Source: Thalassia testudinum (taxonomy: Eukaryota > Streptophyta > Magnoliopsida > Alismatales > Hydrocharitaceae). From it: 64,000 nucleotides of DNA. Shown here piece by piece: positions 11,515 to 23,394 of this stretch; within the stretch, counting starts at the first letter, position 1, and each line of letters opens with the position of its first letter. A model generated the notes under the pieces. That model was not told the DNA's origin and did no database searches. It saw nothing but the letters and a program-made list of their open reading frames with translations. The DNA lies in the NCBI GenBank assembly GCA_037157565.1, contig JAZHRO010000012.1, positions 54,675,501-54,739,500 of the forward strand, in the 5' to 3' direction. A program made the position numbers and the translations under genes.

Positions 11515-12700
11515 TGTTACGACTTGATTTGAATTCAGATGAGAATCAAACCAGATCACGTTTCAATACCCAAGATCTTGTCATCCAACATGTAATAAAT
11601 GTAAACCATAGCATACATTTCAGATATACAATCGCAATAAAATAGAATAGTTTAACAAAACTTGAGAAGACATACACTAACTGAAGAAAAATGTAGTACA
11701 TAACCAGTCCAAAGAACTGGACTACAATTGAAATTGGACTACAACTGAAGTCCAAAGATAAATGTTCCATAATATCAAAAGAACTACAACTGAAAAGAAG
11801 TTAAACTACCACTACCAGTCTAAAGACTAACACAACTATGGTGTGTGACTGGGTCTTGCACGGTCTCCCTATGCAGTTGTTGAAATTGGTTACCCATTAG
11901 CCTGACAACCTTAACAAAGCTAAGTAGAGTTGCTCAAGTAAAGTATACGTGCAAAACGGAATAGGGTAAAGCAAAAAAAGTGAGAGTTAGTAAGTGGTTG
12001 TTGTTAATTTACGTTGGCTCTATTATTATTCACTTGATTCCCTTTCTATTCCCCTTGTAATACCATTGTAGTAGGTCAAGTTCTTTTCAAAAATCAATGC
12101 CTCAGGAGCAAAGATGATTTTGTTGCAGCTTTCTAGGTCATAGGTGACCATGGGACATTCTTAGTTGAGAGAACTCGTACCTGCCTTAACATCTTATTCC
12201 ACCGCTCTGAGGTCACAACTACAGTGTAATGGTGATAACGACATGTGTGATAAGCATGTGGAGAGTTACTCCACATTAACATACGGTTAGTTATTTTCAC
12301 TAATGGGTACACACAACAGAAACCAGCCACTCGTCTTCGGTACTGTGTACTCCTTGCTCAGCTACCTCGATTGGCCCAGTCAAAAGTTTACGCAGAAAGA
12401 ATAATTCTCACAGGTTTTAAACCTGAGGAGGTTACCTCTCTCTTTGTGCCACGGGATGGTAAACTCTCCTCAATACCCATGTACTTTAGGGTCGGTTCAT
12501 CCCTACACACTAACAACTCAACACAGGTTTATCTATCACCCTCACTTCTTGAGCTATCAAGTACCACATAATGATGAAATTACCCTCTTCCCAACTAATA
12601 GAGATTATTTTTTACGGGAAAGAAAGAGACCTTCATTATTGTGAGTTGTAAGCGTGTTTTGCACCTTTTAAAAAATTTTACACTTTACACCTTGGATTCT
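11515..12700 (+). mobile_element. probable Tekay/Del-like LTR, decayed
   Basis: It begins with TGTTACGACTTGA, comparable to TGTTACGACTCGAACC at 57269 and to the TGTCACG-type starts usual in Tekay/Del LTRs. The order of blocks also fits that family as I know it: an A-rich stretch, a short block around GACTGGGTCTTGCACGG, a stretch with GTGAGAGTTAGTAAG, then a block containing GTGGAGAGTTACTCCACA and GGGTACACACA. No gag, pol or primer site follows, and both ends are approximate. The frames inside (11546-11770, 12133-12330, 12371-12644) are not genes. Confidence 0.45.
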
Positions 12701-14907
12701 TGCTAATATGATTAGGTGAACATTTTTCTATCATAACACGTATTTGCAACCACAACACACCATAGTGATAATTGCTCACAGCAATGTTTAAAAATCAAAT
12801 CTTAGACAAGCTAAACCAAGAACTAGCCTTATATTGATTGGTTCAAACATGGACCATATAGACTCGTGGTCATAGAAGTTGAATGGATTTGATTTTAATT
12901 ATCAAATGAAATTCTTGGTCAAACCTCTTTAAGAGTTCTTACTTAAGCCATATGTGTGTTATAATGGAAGACAACAACTCATTTCTCTTTTCTATCATGT
13001 TGTCAAAGTATTTTTCAATGAAACTCAAACATTAGGAGTGAATATCTTTTTTGTAAAATTGCTTTAAATTTTTTATATGGTTAACTATTCTTATATGTTG
13101 GTTATATAATTTACTATATTTTAAATTTTGATAAAGATAATATTTATGAAGATTACATCTGTATTATGACTTCAAGGTTCATTTTTATTTGATTCAAAAA
13201 TTTGATCTAATCGATTTGATTGCTTATTAAATTTTTTAATCTGGTGTCCTTAGCAATTCAACCACTCCGAGCCTTTCATTGGATCATGTTGAGCTAGTAC
13301 CAGAGTCTTCCCGATTCGATGACCGACTCGATTTATTAAACCTTACTTCACATCACTTCATAGTTCAAATACCAATTCATTGATAATCATGAATGTGAAG
13401 AAATCAAAATAGTTTATGGACGGTTAAATTTTGAAGCTAGAATTAATGTTGAGCCTCAATGGCATTTAGGTCTTAGGTTAACTCCGATGCAATGCAAAAA
13501 TCGATAATTGAAAATTGTATTGTTTCAGCAACAACTTCTTATTTAAAATATTCTACTCCACATGACAAGGGCGAGACTCCAGCGAAATCCTTGAAGCCTT
13601 CGCCTTCTCGATTCCTTATTTGCAGGACAGGGGCACGGTGTAACCTGCAACAAAAACCATCACCCAATCACGTAATTAAAATAATAAGAAAAAAAAAGAT
13701 TCCACTTCTAACTAATACTGATACTAATATTTTAAAAATCAAATCAAACTTATTGATTCAACAAAAAATCGATGGATTACAGTTGGACTGACTGATTCTA
13801 CGATAAAAGTTAATATTGATGTAAATTAATAAATTAAAATCAAGTCAAATCGACATGTTTATTTACGCTAGACATCCAATTGATCATTTTGTTAAAAGTT
13901 GAAAAAAAAAAGTCAAGTAATTTTAGAATTTAAAATAAAAAATTAATGATTTACGTATTTTTCAGGAATAGGTCGTCAAATTTAAATTTTAATTATATAT
14001 TTTTTTATTTAACAATCAATAAAAATACGTCAATTTTAATATAATTATATTATAAAATAATTTTTTCTACCATATATCTTCGGTGAATTTTTATTAAATA
14101 TCGATTCAATTTGATTAAATTAATATAAATTAATATAAAAATTTTATAATTTAATATGTTTTAATTATTTCACATGTTGATATCACGTTGATATCATCAT
14201 CGGCACCTAACCACTGAAAAAGAAAGAAATAAATTCCTGAGTGATTTGATTTTCAAAATATTGATTAATACGATTGATCTTAAGAGGGAGAAAGAATAAA
14301 AAGCTCTCTACGAAGGATACATGGCGAGTAATTTTTTGTGAACATATTCACCAACACTGAGTTCATGATGATAACAATTAAATAAAATATATTCGTTCCA
14401 AAATATTTACATAAATAATGTTACACGGAAAAGAAAAAAGGAAGGACTGATAATGGATAATGGTTACGTATAAGACCGATCTAGCTAAGATCTTAATATA
14501 TCAAAGCCAAGACATGCAGCAAAAACCTCAGAGTACATTAGCAGCGGGACATAAACGTAAATGCCAGCAAACAAATCGGGGCATGCATCACAGCTCACAA
14601 CAGCGAGAACTTAATTAAATCTATAGAATAATGAATTTCTCGCTTTTCATGAAACATCCCGGTTTAAAGTTAACTCAAAATTAATATGCAGCTCTACTCC
14701 TGGGTAAAGTATATGTCTCAAGAAAAATGCGATTCGATTTCGAATTTTACACAATCCCAAACCAATGAAAAAAAAAAAAAAAGAACAAAGATATCGTTAA
14801 GTTTACTCAGGATAACTTTCTGCACCTGGAGGTATCCCACCTCTTTTTCCCCTCACCATCAAAGGAGACGGAGGCACAGTTGAAGGACGAAACATGCATG
14901 CTTAGGG
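12701..14907. other. AT-rich intergenic sequence
   Basis: Long AT-rich stretch with no supported gene. Several poly(A)/poly(T) runs occur (13680-13696, 13903-13912, 14767-14783). The last ~150 bases are the likely 3' flank of the minus-strand gene at 14908. The frames at 13492-13791 and 14686-14883 lack domain features and are not called. No terminal inverted repeats were recognised, although a small decayed MITE could be missed by eye. Confidence 0.5.
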
Positions 14908-15231
14908 TTAAGGGTACGTACTGCCGCACTGGATGCCGGGTTTGAGAGGGTTCTGGCACATGCTGGCGACATAGCACACCTTATCCATGCTGATGGGCAG
15001 CGGAAGGCTCCCACCAAGGAACTCGCAGGCACAGTTCATGTCTGTCTTCTTCACCTCATCGCAGCAGGCAGGCGACGGCGGTTGCTTCGGCCCGGGAGGC
15101 GATACGAAGCTCAAGCATTGCGAGGCGAGCCCCGTCACGTCCACCTGGCACTGTCCTGCTTTCGCAACGCCGCCGAGGAGCAGCATGGCCGCCAAGAGGG
15201 AAAGAGCGAAGGTGCAACCTTTGGAAGCCAT
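14908..15231 (-). CDS. secreted nsLTP-like eight-cysteine-motif protein
   Basis: Intact 107-residue frame with plant LTP/protease-inhibitor/2S-albumin superfamily features. Residues 1-25 form a signal peptide (hydrophobic run ALSLLAAMLLLGGVA, cleavage expected after AKA). Mature-region cysteines are at 28, 39, 56-57 (CC), 67 and 69 (CAC), 86, 92 and 102, giving the order C..C..CC..CxC..C..C with one extra. Such proteins fold into a four-helix disulphide-bonded core that holds lipids, and are exported to the apoplast. The region between C39 and CC is proline-rich (SPPGPKQPPSP). The start is supported by the context ATTCCATGGCT and a TATA-like box about 100 bases upstream. No intron is needed. 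The ligand and the LTP subclass cannot be told from the sequence. It is the only host gene here without visible damage. Confidence 0.85.
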   Translation of the reverse strand: MASKGCTFALSLLAAMLLLGGVAKAGQCQVDVTGLASQCLSFVSPPGPKQPPSPACCDEVKKTDMNCACEFLGGSLPLPISMDKVCYVASMCQNPLKPGIQCGSTYP

Positions 15232-15333
15232 GGAATTAATACCTCTGATTTTTATATATATTATATCAGCTCAAGCACAACTAATGGATTACTTGGTGTT
15301 GTGTGAGGGGATGGATGGCGGGGGAGGGGGGCC

Positions 15334-15340
15334 TTAAATA
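15334..15340 (-). promoter_or_regulatory. TATA-like box of the LTP-type gene
   Basis: TTAAATA on the plus strand (TATTTAA on the minus strand, context CCTCTATTTAAGGC) lies about 103 bases upstream of the ATG at 15231, leaving a short leader of about 70 bases. The flanking DNA is GC-rich compared with the surrounding AT-rich sequence, as is common at plant promoters. Confidence 0.5.
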
Positions 15341-15344
15341 GAGG

Positions 15345-17473
15345 GGAGGCGGGTGTGAGTTATCACGTCGAAGGCATGGGGGTGTGAAGGTCGCCTGGCA
15401 ATTAGCTAGAGGGTAATTACTCGCGCCATTAAGGCCTGGTGGTACTTAATTAATGGCTTGCCATTTTGTGGATTTTTCTTTCTTTTTCTTTCGAAATGCT
15501 ACCGGTAACGGCCAAACTCAAATACATGAGATTGAACTTTAATCCAGCAAATTTTTGATAATAACATTTGTACCCCTGGGAAATATCTTTATTAGGTTCT
15601 GGTTATTATCGGCGATTTTTGAATATGAACGTTGTAATATAATAAATATCAATAGTCGTATCTTTGTTTTGAACTTTACTTAAATTATTAAGTTTTTAAA
15701 CAATGATCCAAATATATATAATTATTTTTTTAATTAAATAGATACTATTAATGTGACGTAATCACCAACCCAACAAAAAGCTCCAAATCGATCCTTTCAT
15801 GTTTTCCCATAGACCTTATTTTATATACCAAAATCATCCTCCAGACGGTCAGTGTTATTCAGAGGAAAGTTCTCTATGGCCTATCGTATTTGGAAAGGGA
15901 TAGGTCATGGAAATGTCTCGTCATTAACATGTTTCCTCGTGTGTAATGTGACTGGCACTTACTTTTATAACATATCCGTGATTTTGTGTACAACTCCATT
16001 GCATTGGTAACTTTTAGTATACGATTGGCATGAAACAGTATACAAATAAAACACGCCGGCGATTTCTTTAATATATGACCAAAAAATACACCAATGATGC
16101 TTAATATGCAATTAATGTACAACCAATGATAAGTACTACGTAAAAAACTATGATAATATTTAATTTTGTAAGGGAATGCATAAAGAAGGTGGTGAACGAG
16201 GTAAATTTAAAACTTTGATCCTTTTAATTAAATTTGAGAGATCCACCTTCTTTTAATGGGTTATTATCAACAAGAATAGTATTGTAAAGATTTTTGTTAT
16301 TAATTTGGAAGGTGTAGAAGATTTAGAGTATTGAGTGAGAGTTTGTAAATGTTGTTGGAAAGAGGCTATTCTATAATGTGATTTCATGATGCCAAGTTAA
16401 AAACCAAGTTTTATAGTCTTATAACAAAAAGCCTAGTTTGCCAAAAAGAATTGGCATTTGTCACTAAAGCGGAGTTGTGGCAAAGTACTTGCTTAACTTA
16501 GAAATAAGAAAGAGAGATGGAAATTAGAAATAGACGATCCTATTTTACTTGTATCATAAATTAATATGAAATAAGAAAGAAAAAAAATTCTCATATCCCA
16601 TGAAATAGATCCCAAAATACCCACCCTACTATAAAAAAGGCAACGACATTGTAGAGTGGACACCCCAGAAGTTACTTTCATGTAGCAGCAAATCCAAGAT
16701 CGAGAATTATGGCTGTGGCTATGTGTAAGGAAAGGAATACAACTTCTCTCTTGTAGAAAAAGTGATCTTGAACTCTCCTCGAAGCCTTAGAATGTAAACC
16801 TAACCTATTTAATTGAAATCTTAACAAGAAGGGTGGGATCATGCAATTTGACAATAATATGACAAAGGAGATGGTGCGACTCGATTGATGAATAACATAG
16901 GAACTGATATGACCTCATAACTGCACAACATCAGAAATATGGCGTTGTTGGAAAAGAAAACAACAAACGAGATAGTGCACATATTTGCAATATAACCTAC
17001 ATAAATGGAGGACATGATAGATATTAGTTGCAGATACTTTATCAACTAAATTAGATACGATGAAGGTGGTCATCGACGAGGTGACCCGCAAGTACTTCAA
17101 TGTAGCTTAAAGGTATATATCGTAATGCACATCTCAAGATCAATGTAAAACAACCAACATATTATGATCATGTTCTTCCCATTCCAGCTCTTCTTCCCTC
17201 CTTGTCCAGTGCCTGTGACAAAGGTACAACCTCCGCTCTGTTAGTTCAACTACTCATATATAATATTTTGATGATTTTACAAAATGAAGAAAATGAAATA
17301 AAAAATAAGCGTAACATATTGTTTCTCTCTGTAATAACATAATTGTAGGTTTCATAAAGTTTTTCAAGACGGGAGATTAAAAGCATGAAGACAAATAGCA
17401 TAAGTATTAGGTCATAGACTTTTTCATGTAAACTTTCAAAGGTTGTAATTTTCATTTTATTTGAGTCTAGAAA
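15345..17473. other. intergenic sequence, no gene recognised
   Basis: Promoter-distal flank of the LTP-type gene followed by AT-rich unique-looking sequence. The minus-strand frames at 15874-16122, 16493-16681, 16839-17100 and 17246-17455 are short, hydrophobic by base composition and carry no motif. A complementary pair, GAAGGTGGTGAAC near 16186 and CCACCTTCTTTT near 16242, could form a weak hairpin. Nothing else stands out. Confidence 0.45.
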
Positions 17474-18890
17474 TGTTGTAAAGAGCCCCCAAACATAACC
17501 TATAAATAGCTAACTTGGGCTCTCTACACTTAGGATAAATTAGAAATAAAAACCTAACACTAAGACTCTTATCAGACGTCTAGAATAATGGTCAGATGTC
17601 TGATTTTCTACTTTAAGATGTCTGACAAGTGTCTCAGACATCTAACTTCCTATAGTTTTGCCTTTAGTTTGTATCTTCATAAACATCAGTCGAAGCACTC
17701 CTCTATCAGACGTCCATAACCTCATCCAGACATTTGATGCTTTACCTGGACAACCTCAGACTAACCGTTAGACTAAGCACTTATCTTCGTTCTACAGATA
17801 ACGGGCAAAAATGTATTTTCAGATGTCTGGACATGCTTCCAGACGTCTACCTTTGGACCGTTGCCATGTATTTCTGTGCGTATCTCATTACGAACATAAG
17901 ATCTTTTGTCAGAAATCATAGCGAAGTCTTTTTTGATTTCCAGACGCTTGGTGTTTCCTTCAGATGTCCAAAACGACGTCTGATTCTTTAAATCTAGAAC
18001 CTTGTTTGGATATGATCAAAACAGGAATAAATTCACCCTTTATTAGACGTCAATAAACTAATCAGACGTCTTATATGAAAATATCAGATGTCCTTCTTTC
18101 GATCCAATGAAATCAGTTCAGGATGGCCTATAGTATTAGACGACCAAAATTGTAATCTGACACCTTATAAGATGTCTGACCTTAAAATTAAATGTCTGAT
18201 ATTACTGTTAGACTCATCATTACCCTGATTTGTGGTGGATTTCATCCTAATCTCTTGGGATTTGTCTCCAACGGCTAGAAGAACTCTCCCAAGTGTTCTT
18301 GAAGGTTCCAAACTTGCCTATAAATAGACTACAACTCCTCTTAGGCAAAACACACCTCTTGAGATTCAATTCCCTTAGAAAAATCACTTGCTCACTACTC
18401 TAAGCTTCATCTTGCCCTTGTGCTATGCCAACACTCTGATCAAAGGGCAAATCCATACTCTCAGCTCACTCCATTCTGCAAATCTTCAGGGAGTTCTTTT
18501 CATGCTTAGTAGATAAGAAAGTAATTAAAGTATTGGGGTGCTCTATAGGTGTTGTTTTACTTCTTATTTTTGTATTTTGGGTATCCGACCTGTTGGGTCT
18601 CCGTCTCTTCATTTTGAAGGGAGAAACCTCCATTTAGGGATCGGAGGTGGGATTTGTAATTGAGGTACACTACCCTCGTTTAAGTAGTGTGGTTAGTGGA
18701 TTGATCACCTTGTGATCGAAAATCCTAAGTCAAGGGATTGACTTAGGTGGTGGTTTTCACCCATCTTGGGTTTCCACCTAAAAATCTGGTGCCACCTTTT
18801 GTGATTGAATTTTTTGTATTACAATATTATATCATTTCACTATTCACCCCCCCTCTAGCGCAATTTCACTCTCTCCCTTTCAATCCTTGC
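17474..18890 (+). mobile_element. probable solo or truncated LTR with CAGACGTC-type motifs
   Basis: The region contains about 17 variants of CAGACGTCTGA/CAGATGTCTGA between 17570 and 18195; the core AGACGTCT is palindromic. It has a CCTATAAATAGAC TATA box at about 18317 and, near the right end, TATTCACCCCCCCTCTAGCGCAATTTCACTC. That last string resembles the block found at the 3' end of plant Ty1/copia (SIRE/Maximus-like) LTRs. Proposed ends are TGTTGTAAAG at 17474 and CCCTTTCA at 18890. No matching 5-base target duplication is seen and no second copy lies in the window, so the limits and the family are tentative. Confidence 0.4.
18317..18326 (+). promoter_or_regulatory. TATA box of the putative copia-like LTR
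   Basis: TATAAATAGA within TTGCCTATAAATAGACTAC, followed by a CA-rich leader. A weaker TATAAATAG also occurs at about 17500. The location, about 570 bases before the proposed LTR end, fits a U3/R boundary. Confidence 0.4.
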
Positions 18891-19925
18891 CATTAGGAAT
18901 CACGTAACATCTTAGGGCAATTTGAAGCTCCTCTGGTTGAGCTCTTCGTCATTGGCAGCTTCGCCCTCCATTCTTCACCACAACTACCTATTGTGGATCC
19001 TCAGGTCCCATTTGTCCTTTAGATTAGGATCTATATCACTTTCCTAGTGTAGTATAGTGTAGATAGATAGATTAGAATAGGATTTGCTTCTTAATTTCAT
19101 TAGAATAGGAGTAGATTAATTTAATCATCTCTCTATCATGATCCGATCCTCTCTAATCAATTCCAATCAGAGAGGATGATCCACACCTTCACATCAATCC
19201 ATAAGCCTTCCTCTACACTTCATAATCACATTCGCTCGACCTTTCGATGTTTTAATTGCTTAACCATCTCCTCCATTAGAACACTTAACATATCTGAAGC
19301 TCAGTAGCTTTTAGATCTATTAGAGCATTAATTCCACTGGAGGGATCATCCACTCACTTCACGAGATCACAAGGACCCATCTGGTGATTTGAATTGAATG
19401 AATTTTATCAATTGATGTGGATTTAAGTTTTGTAGTGAATCGATGGATTTCAAGAAAATTGAGCTTTAATTCAATCTAATTGATGGAATTAACATTATAG
19501 ACATCTAATTGATTCTATTGTGTTTGGATTAAGCCAATTTAATTGGATTTTCATTGTGATTTGAATCCGCGCCCAATTTATATACATAGTACTGTCTTGG
19601 TTCATTGCCTTAAGTAGTGAGGGCTATGATTTTTGATGCATGGATTTTTTGTCTTCACAATGACCTAATCAATTCCTAGGGATCACAATAGACCTTCGAA
19701 CACCAATCAATGGTGTGAAGGAATCTAAAGTGATCAGATCACCTTGGTGATCACAGACCAAAAGTCCACTTGGGCGACAGTTGATTTTGATTCTAATTTA
19801 TGCTAATTTGTTATTTGGAGATTACATGAGGTTCTACGGATTTCAATGAAGGTCTGAGCTTAGTTTTAGAGTAATTTGAATGCTTGATATTGATTATCCT
19901 TTCCTCACTATTTATAGTAAAGGGA
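18891..19925 (-). repeat. inverted relative of the LTR-array edge at 2985-3250
   Basis: Read on the minus strand, the part from about 19300 down to 19140 follows the plus strand at 2985-3130. The shared blocks are ATTAGGAGGTGATCAGGTGATTAAAAC (compare ATGGAGGAGATGGTTAAGCAATTAAAAC), GAATGTGATTGTGGAG and GTGGA.TCATCCTCTCTGAT. Identity is moderate, with many substitutions. The rest (19300-19925) is AT-rich with no frame or terminus recognised. It ends where the LINE poly(A) begins. Confidence 0.5.
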
Positions 19926-20050
19926 AATTTGATTTTTTTTTTGAGAAAACGAGAGTACTATTTTATTCATCCCCCACTCCTAGGGAGCAAACAAAAGGTG
20001 GGGGGACTAGACCAAAACCCACCTAGTACAATAGAGACAAGAATCACGTC

Positions 20051-21595
20051 TCATGGCTTACTACATGGGAATACCAACAAAAAAACCCCAAGCCAACAAC
20101 ACAAAACAAGCAAAATCTCAGCAAACATAAGGCATTTGAATTTTGTCCAAGCTGAAAGTACCCACCAAAAAATGTGAGAACTATTGCTGAGAATCAAAAA
20201 CCTACTAATTGATAGGATGAAGAAGAGCCAAACTACGAGCAGTTGCATTGGGCATCGGATGGGAGAACTCCACAGAAAGGATGTGATCCTCAAAGGCTTT
20301 GACCGAGTTGAATAAATGCTGCACCATCTAGGGACCCACGATCTTCCCTTTCCACCAATAGTAAAGCATAGTAGAATCCATTTCAATCTGCATAGAATGA
20401 GAAAAACTAGGGAAGGAAAGAAGATGGAGAGCAGTAGCAAGGAAACATTTTTCCAAGTTATCTTCATGTAAAGTAGAAGCAGCACGATGGGTAAAATTCC
20501 CAAAGTAATCTCTAACCACCCAAGCAACAGCATACAAATTAGGCAGAGGGATGGTGGCATAGGTTGGCTTTGTAGCCGAAGGAAGGACAAACCCAAGATA
20601 TAGCAATTTGCTTAGGCCAGAACGTACTAATCCAATCTCTGAGCTGAAGGTTGTTCCAGGATTGATCAAGAATGAAGTCAATTTTCAGAAAGAAAGAGCC
20701 TCATGCTTTGTACAATTTCTAAGATGCCAAACATGATTCCAAATAAAGTAAATGAGGCCCTTAATGATTCTACCTTTGTTGGAACAGGATTTCCTAAACA
20801 TAAGATTATGAAAGTTAATAATATTAGGGATAGCCCACCCAGACTTAGAAGACACCCAAGAGGCAATATGGTGAGCAAGATCTCTATCTTCAAAGAGATG
20901 ATAAAAGGTTTCAACACTAGAAGTAGAAGGGCAACAATAACACCTAGATGGCAAGGTTATACCTAGCTTAACAATCATATCATCAGTTGGAAGACATTTG
21001 AGCATAATGCGCCAAGCTGTAATAGTTATGGACAAAGGAAGTTTGAGCTTCCATAAATCAACAAAATGCGGCTTCTTTGGAGTATCAACGAAGTGGAGGG
21101 CATAGGCCGAAGCAACCGTAAAGGTGCCAGAAGTAGTGAGGGACCTGTAGGGCACATCTTTCAGATTGTCTAGGTTAAGAGAGTAGATCTTGGACCAGAT
21201 GTCAGTAGGTAGCAGAGAGATCAAAATATCAGCCATTGGATTGGAAAAGATGTCCTTAATCAAAATCTGATCGAGGCTAGTATCCATCGGCAAGAGATCC
21301 TTTAAGGGGATGTCCTTAATCCAAATGTCCGTCTAGAGATCAAGGTCACCTTCGTGGACTTCCCAACGAACATAAGAGTGAAGTTGGATAATAGCATCCC
21401 TAAGAAGAGAAATTTATGAGGAAAAGCAGAATGCTGCGAGGGGGAGTAAAAATTTTTCATAAGATTACTAAACAGAGTCTCCCCAAGGAGGATATTCCAA
21501 GCTCTTTTCATTCTAAGAGCTTTGATAAAAAAATTGAGATTCCGAATACCTAAACTCCCCATATTAGAAGGTTTGGTGATGGTATTCCAAGCCAC
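20051..21595 (-). pseudogene. LINE ORF2 C-terminal part: zf-RVT and RNase H
   Basis: Follows the reverse transcriptase in several frames. A segment near 21593-21302 begins MAWNTITKPSNMGSLGIRNL, the usual post-RT block of plant LINEs. A segment at 21293-20685 contains LWKLKLPLSITITAWRIMLK and CYCC..S.ETFYHLFE, matching the zf-RVT domain in which LINE-encoded cysteines and a histidine sit. A segment at 20681-20328 contains AVAWVVRDYFGNF and IEMDS, the start and second acidic block of an RNase H domain. At least two frame changes and several stops separate them, so no functional protein can be made. RNase H marks the plant L1 subgroup that acquired this domain. Confidence 0.8.
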
Positions 21596-21661
21596 CTAAT
21601 ATCTTTTCTGAGTATTCCCATAGGAGCCCCAGAAGAAATTGGAGGGAAGGGAATCAATTTT

Positions 21662-22801
21662 TCAAATGATACCCTTCAGCACCTCCATAATGGAAAGCAT
21701 ATGAATAGGAATAGAGGATAGAACATGCTTGATAAGAATCAATCTAGCCACAGAAGAGAGGAGATTGGCTTTCCAGACAAAGTGCTTAGATTGAATCTTC
21801 TCGACTAGGCCATAGAAGTAGGAAATTTTAGCCCTGTCAGGAAAAATAAGACACCTAAGATAAGTGAAAGGAAATGTACCAATTGGATAACCCATGATCT
21901 GGATGAGCCTGGAAATCCTACTAGAGGGGAAATGTTTTCCAACAAAGCAGAAACTCTTCGAAGCATTAACCTTTTGGTTAAAGGTCCATTCAAAGTCCTT
22001 GATGAATTGAGCTAGATTAGATATGGTGTTATACTTCCCATTGGAAAAAATAATAATATCATCAGCATAAAGAAAGGCCAATGGAGTTTGAATACCACAT
22101 TTGGCATTGAAATGGGAGATTTTACCTTGAAAAGCAAGCTCCTTAAGGCCACGGATGAAAGGTTCCAAAAAGATATCGAATAGGAAGGAGCAGAGTGGGT
22201 CACCTTGATGGAGACCACGAGATGGTTTGAAAAAGGGAGAGGACAGCCCATCCACAAGAATAGAAGAGCCATCGTGCTCGAAGCAAGCCCAAATTAAGTT
22301 AATGGCCTGGTCAGAAAAACCAAAATAGCCCATTATATCGTAGAGAGCCCTCCATTCAACACAGTCATAAGCTTTTTGCAGATCAAATTGGAAGATAAGG
22401 TTAGAACCATGAACCTTGCGATTAATACGTTGAGAGAGTTCGAAGGCAGTAGCAATGTGATCATGGATAGATCTCCTTTTTATAAAGATAGCCAATTCGG
22501 GGGAGATAATAGAAGTTATAATATGAGAAAGACGGGAAGCAATAATGCCAAAAGCAATCTTATAACAAACATTGCACAGGCTGATAGGTCTAAAGTCTGA
22601 AAGATCGATGGCATTAGGCTTTTTGATAATAAGCGAGATGAATGTGTTGTTGAAAGCACAAGGACTCTTGTGGGAAATGAAAAACTGTTTGATGGCCGCA
22701 ACAAGGTCCTCTTTAATGATGTCCGAAAAGAAAGTGAAGAACTCTAAATTAAAACCATTCGGGCCAGGAGAGCGATTCTTGGGCATTTGGGACAAAGTCA
22801 A
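21662..22801 (-). pseudogene. LINE ORF2 reverse transcriptase domain
   Basis: A 379-residue open stretch of the L1-type reverse transcriptase, which copies the LINE RNA at a nicked target site. It starts in the finger region (KNRSPGPNGF near residues 8-17). The aspartate of motif A is in FDLQKAYD (near residue 140), motif B is RGLHQGDPL (near 210, usually RGLRQGDPLSP), and the catalytic YADDIIIF lies near 245-252. A stop between 22801 and 22811 separates it from the connector, and another ends it before the thumb region, so it is broken even though the catalytic motifs survive. Confidence 0.9.
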
Positions 22802-22810
22802 AAAAATCTC

Positions 22811-23394
22811 TTATTCAAAAGGGAGAGAGGACAAGGAGATGGAATCACTAGGAGAAATGATAGCAGGGATGGTTTTGAGAAATTGCTTGTTGGGAGCATA
22901 GTTTTCAGCAGTAAGAAGATCCTGAAAGTAGGATGTCGCCTTATCACTCGCCACCTCCCAGGATCCGTTACCAACAATAGAGGATAAAGCATTATGAGAA
23001 TTTTTGGAAAACCTCCTCTTGATTATGGCATGGAAGAATTTAGTATTACCCTCGCCTTCCTTAATCCATTTAACTTTGGCTTTTTGACGAAGAAAATCAG
23101 AAAGTTTAAGTCTAGCCTCATCAAGATCGTTATGCACTTCCATGAGCTTAGTAGGTAAGTCATTATCCCAATGAGAGGATAAACTTTTATCAATGTAATC
23201 ATATTTCTTCTCCAAACTAGACACCACCAAGTAAATATCACCAAAAGCCGATCGATTCCACTCTTTAAGAGCCCTTTTGAGAATGGTGAGTTTAGCACAC
23301 AAAATAGAAAGAGGATTCACAACCGACTGGCGGACAGGTGAATTCCAAATAGAAGCCACAACTTCCTGGATAGAAGAATCCCTTAACCACATGT
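22811..23394 (-). pseudogene. LINE ORF2 connector between endonuclease and RT
   Basis: Starts at MWLRDSSIQEVVASIWNSP, directly at the CACTA junction, and runs through KVKWIKEGEGNTKFFHAIIK, a conserved linker of plant L1 ORF2 proteins. Codons lying upstream of this in the same frame (23395-23569) belong to the CACTA terminus and are not LINE. The frame is open to a stop at about 22808. The other side of the break is WPFQFQN at 55819. Confidence 0.85.
23392..23394. repeat. target-site duplication of the CACTA element, left copy
   Basis: TGT lies immediately left of CACTACTAGGG; an identical TGT at 55816-55818 lies immediately right of the other terminus CTTGTAGTG. Three-base duplications are diagnostic of the CACTA superfamily. 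In LINE terms these bases complete the ATG codon of the frame, so one copy belongs to the LINE and the other is the duplication. Confidence 0.85.

Larger units (their letters stand above)
19931..23394 (-). mobile_element. L1-type LINE, 3' part of a split element
   Basis: Minus-strand sequence in the order expected of a plant L1 LINE: connector, reverse transcriptase, zinc-finger/RVT domain, RNase H, then a poly(A) tail. The tail is seen as a T-run on the plus strand at about 19930-19941. The element is cut at 23394 by the CACTA transposon and resumes at 55816. The two parts sum to about 4.9 kb, near the usual length for a slightly shortened plant L1. No convincing target-site duplication of the LINE was found. 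Individual coding pieces are listed separately. Confidence 0.9.

Noticed and set aside
20703..20966. Plus-strand frames opposite the LINE (for example 20703-20966, 22376-22901)
   Set aside because: Shadow frames of the minus-strand LINE ORF2, which has clear domain motifs.
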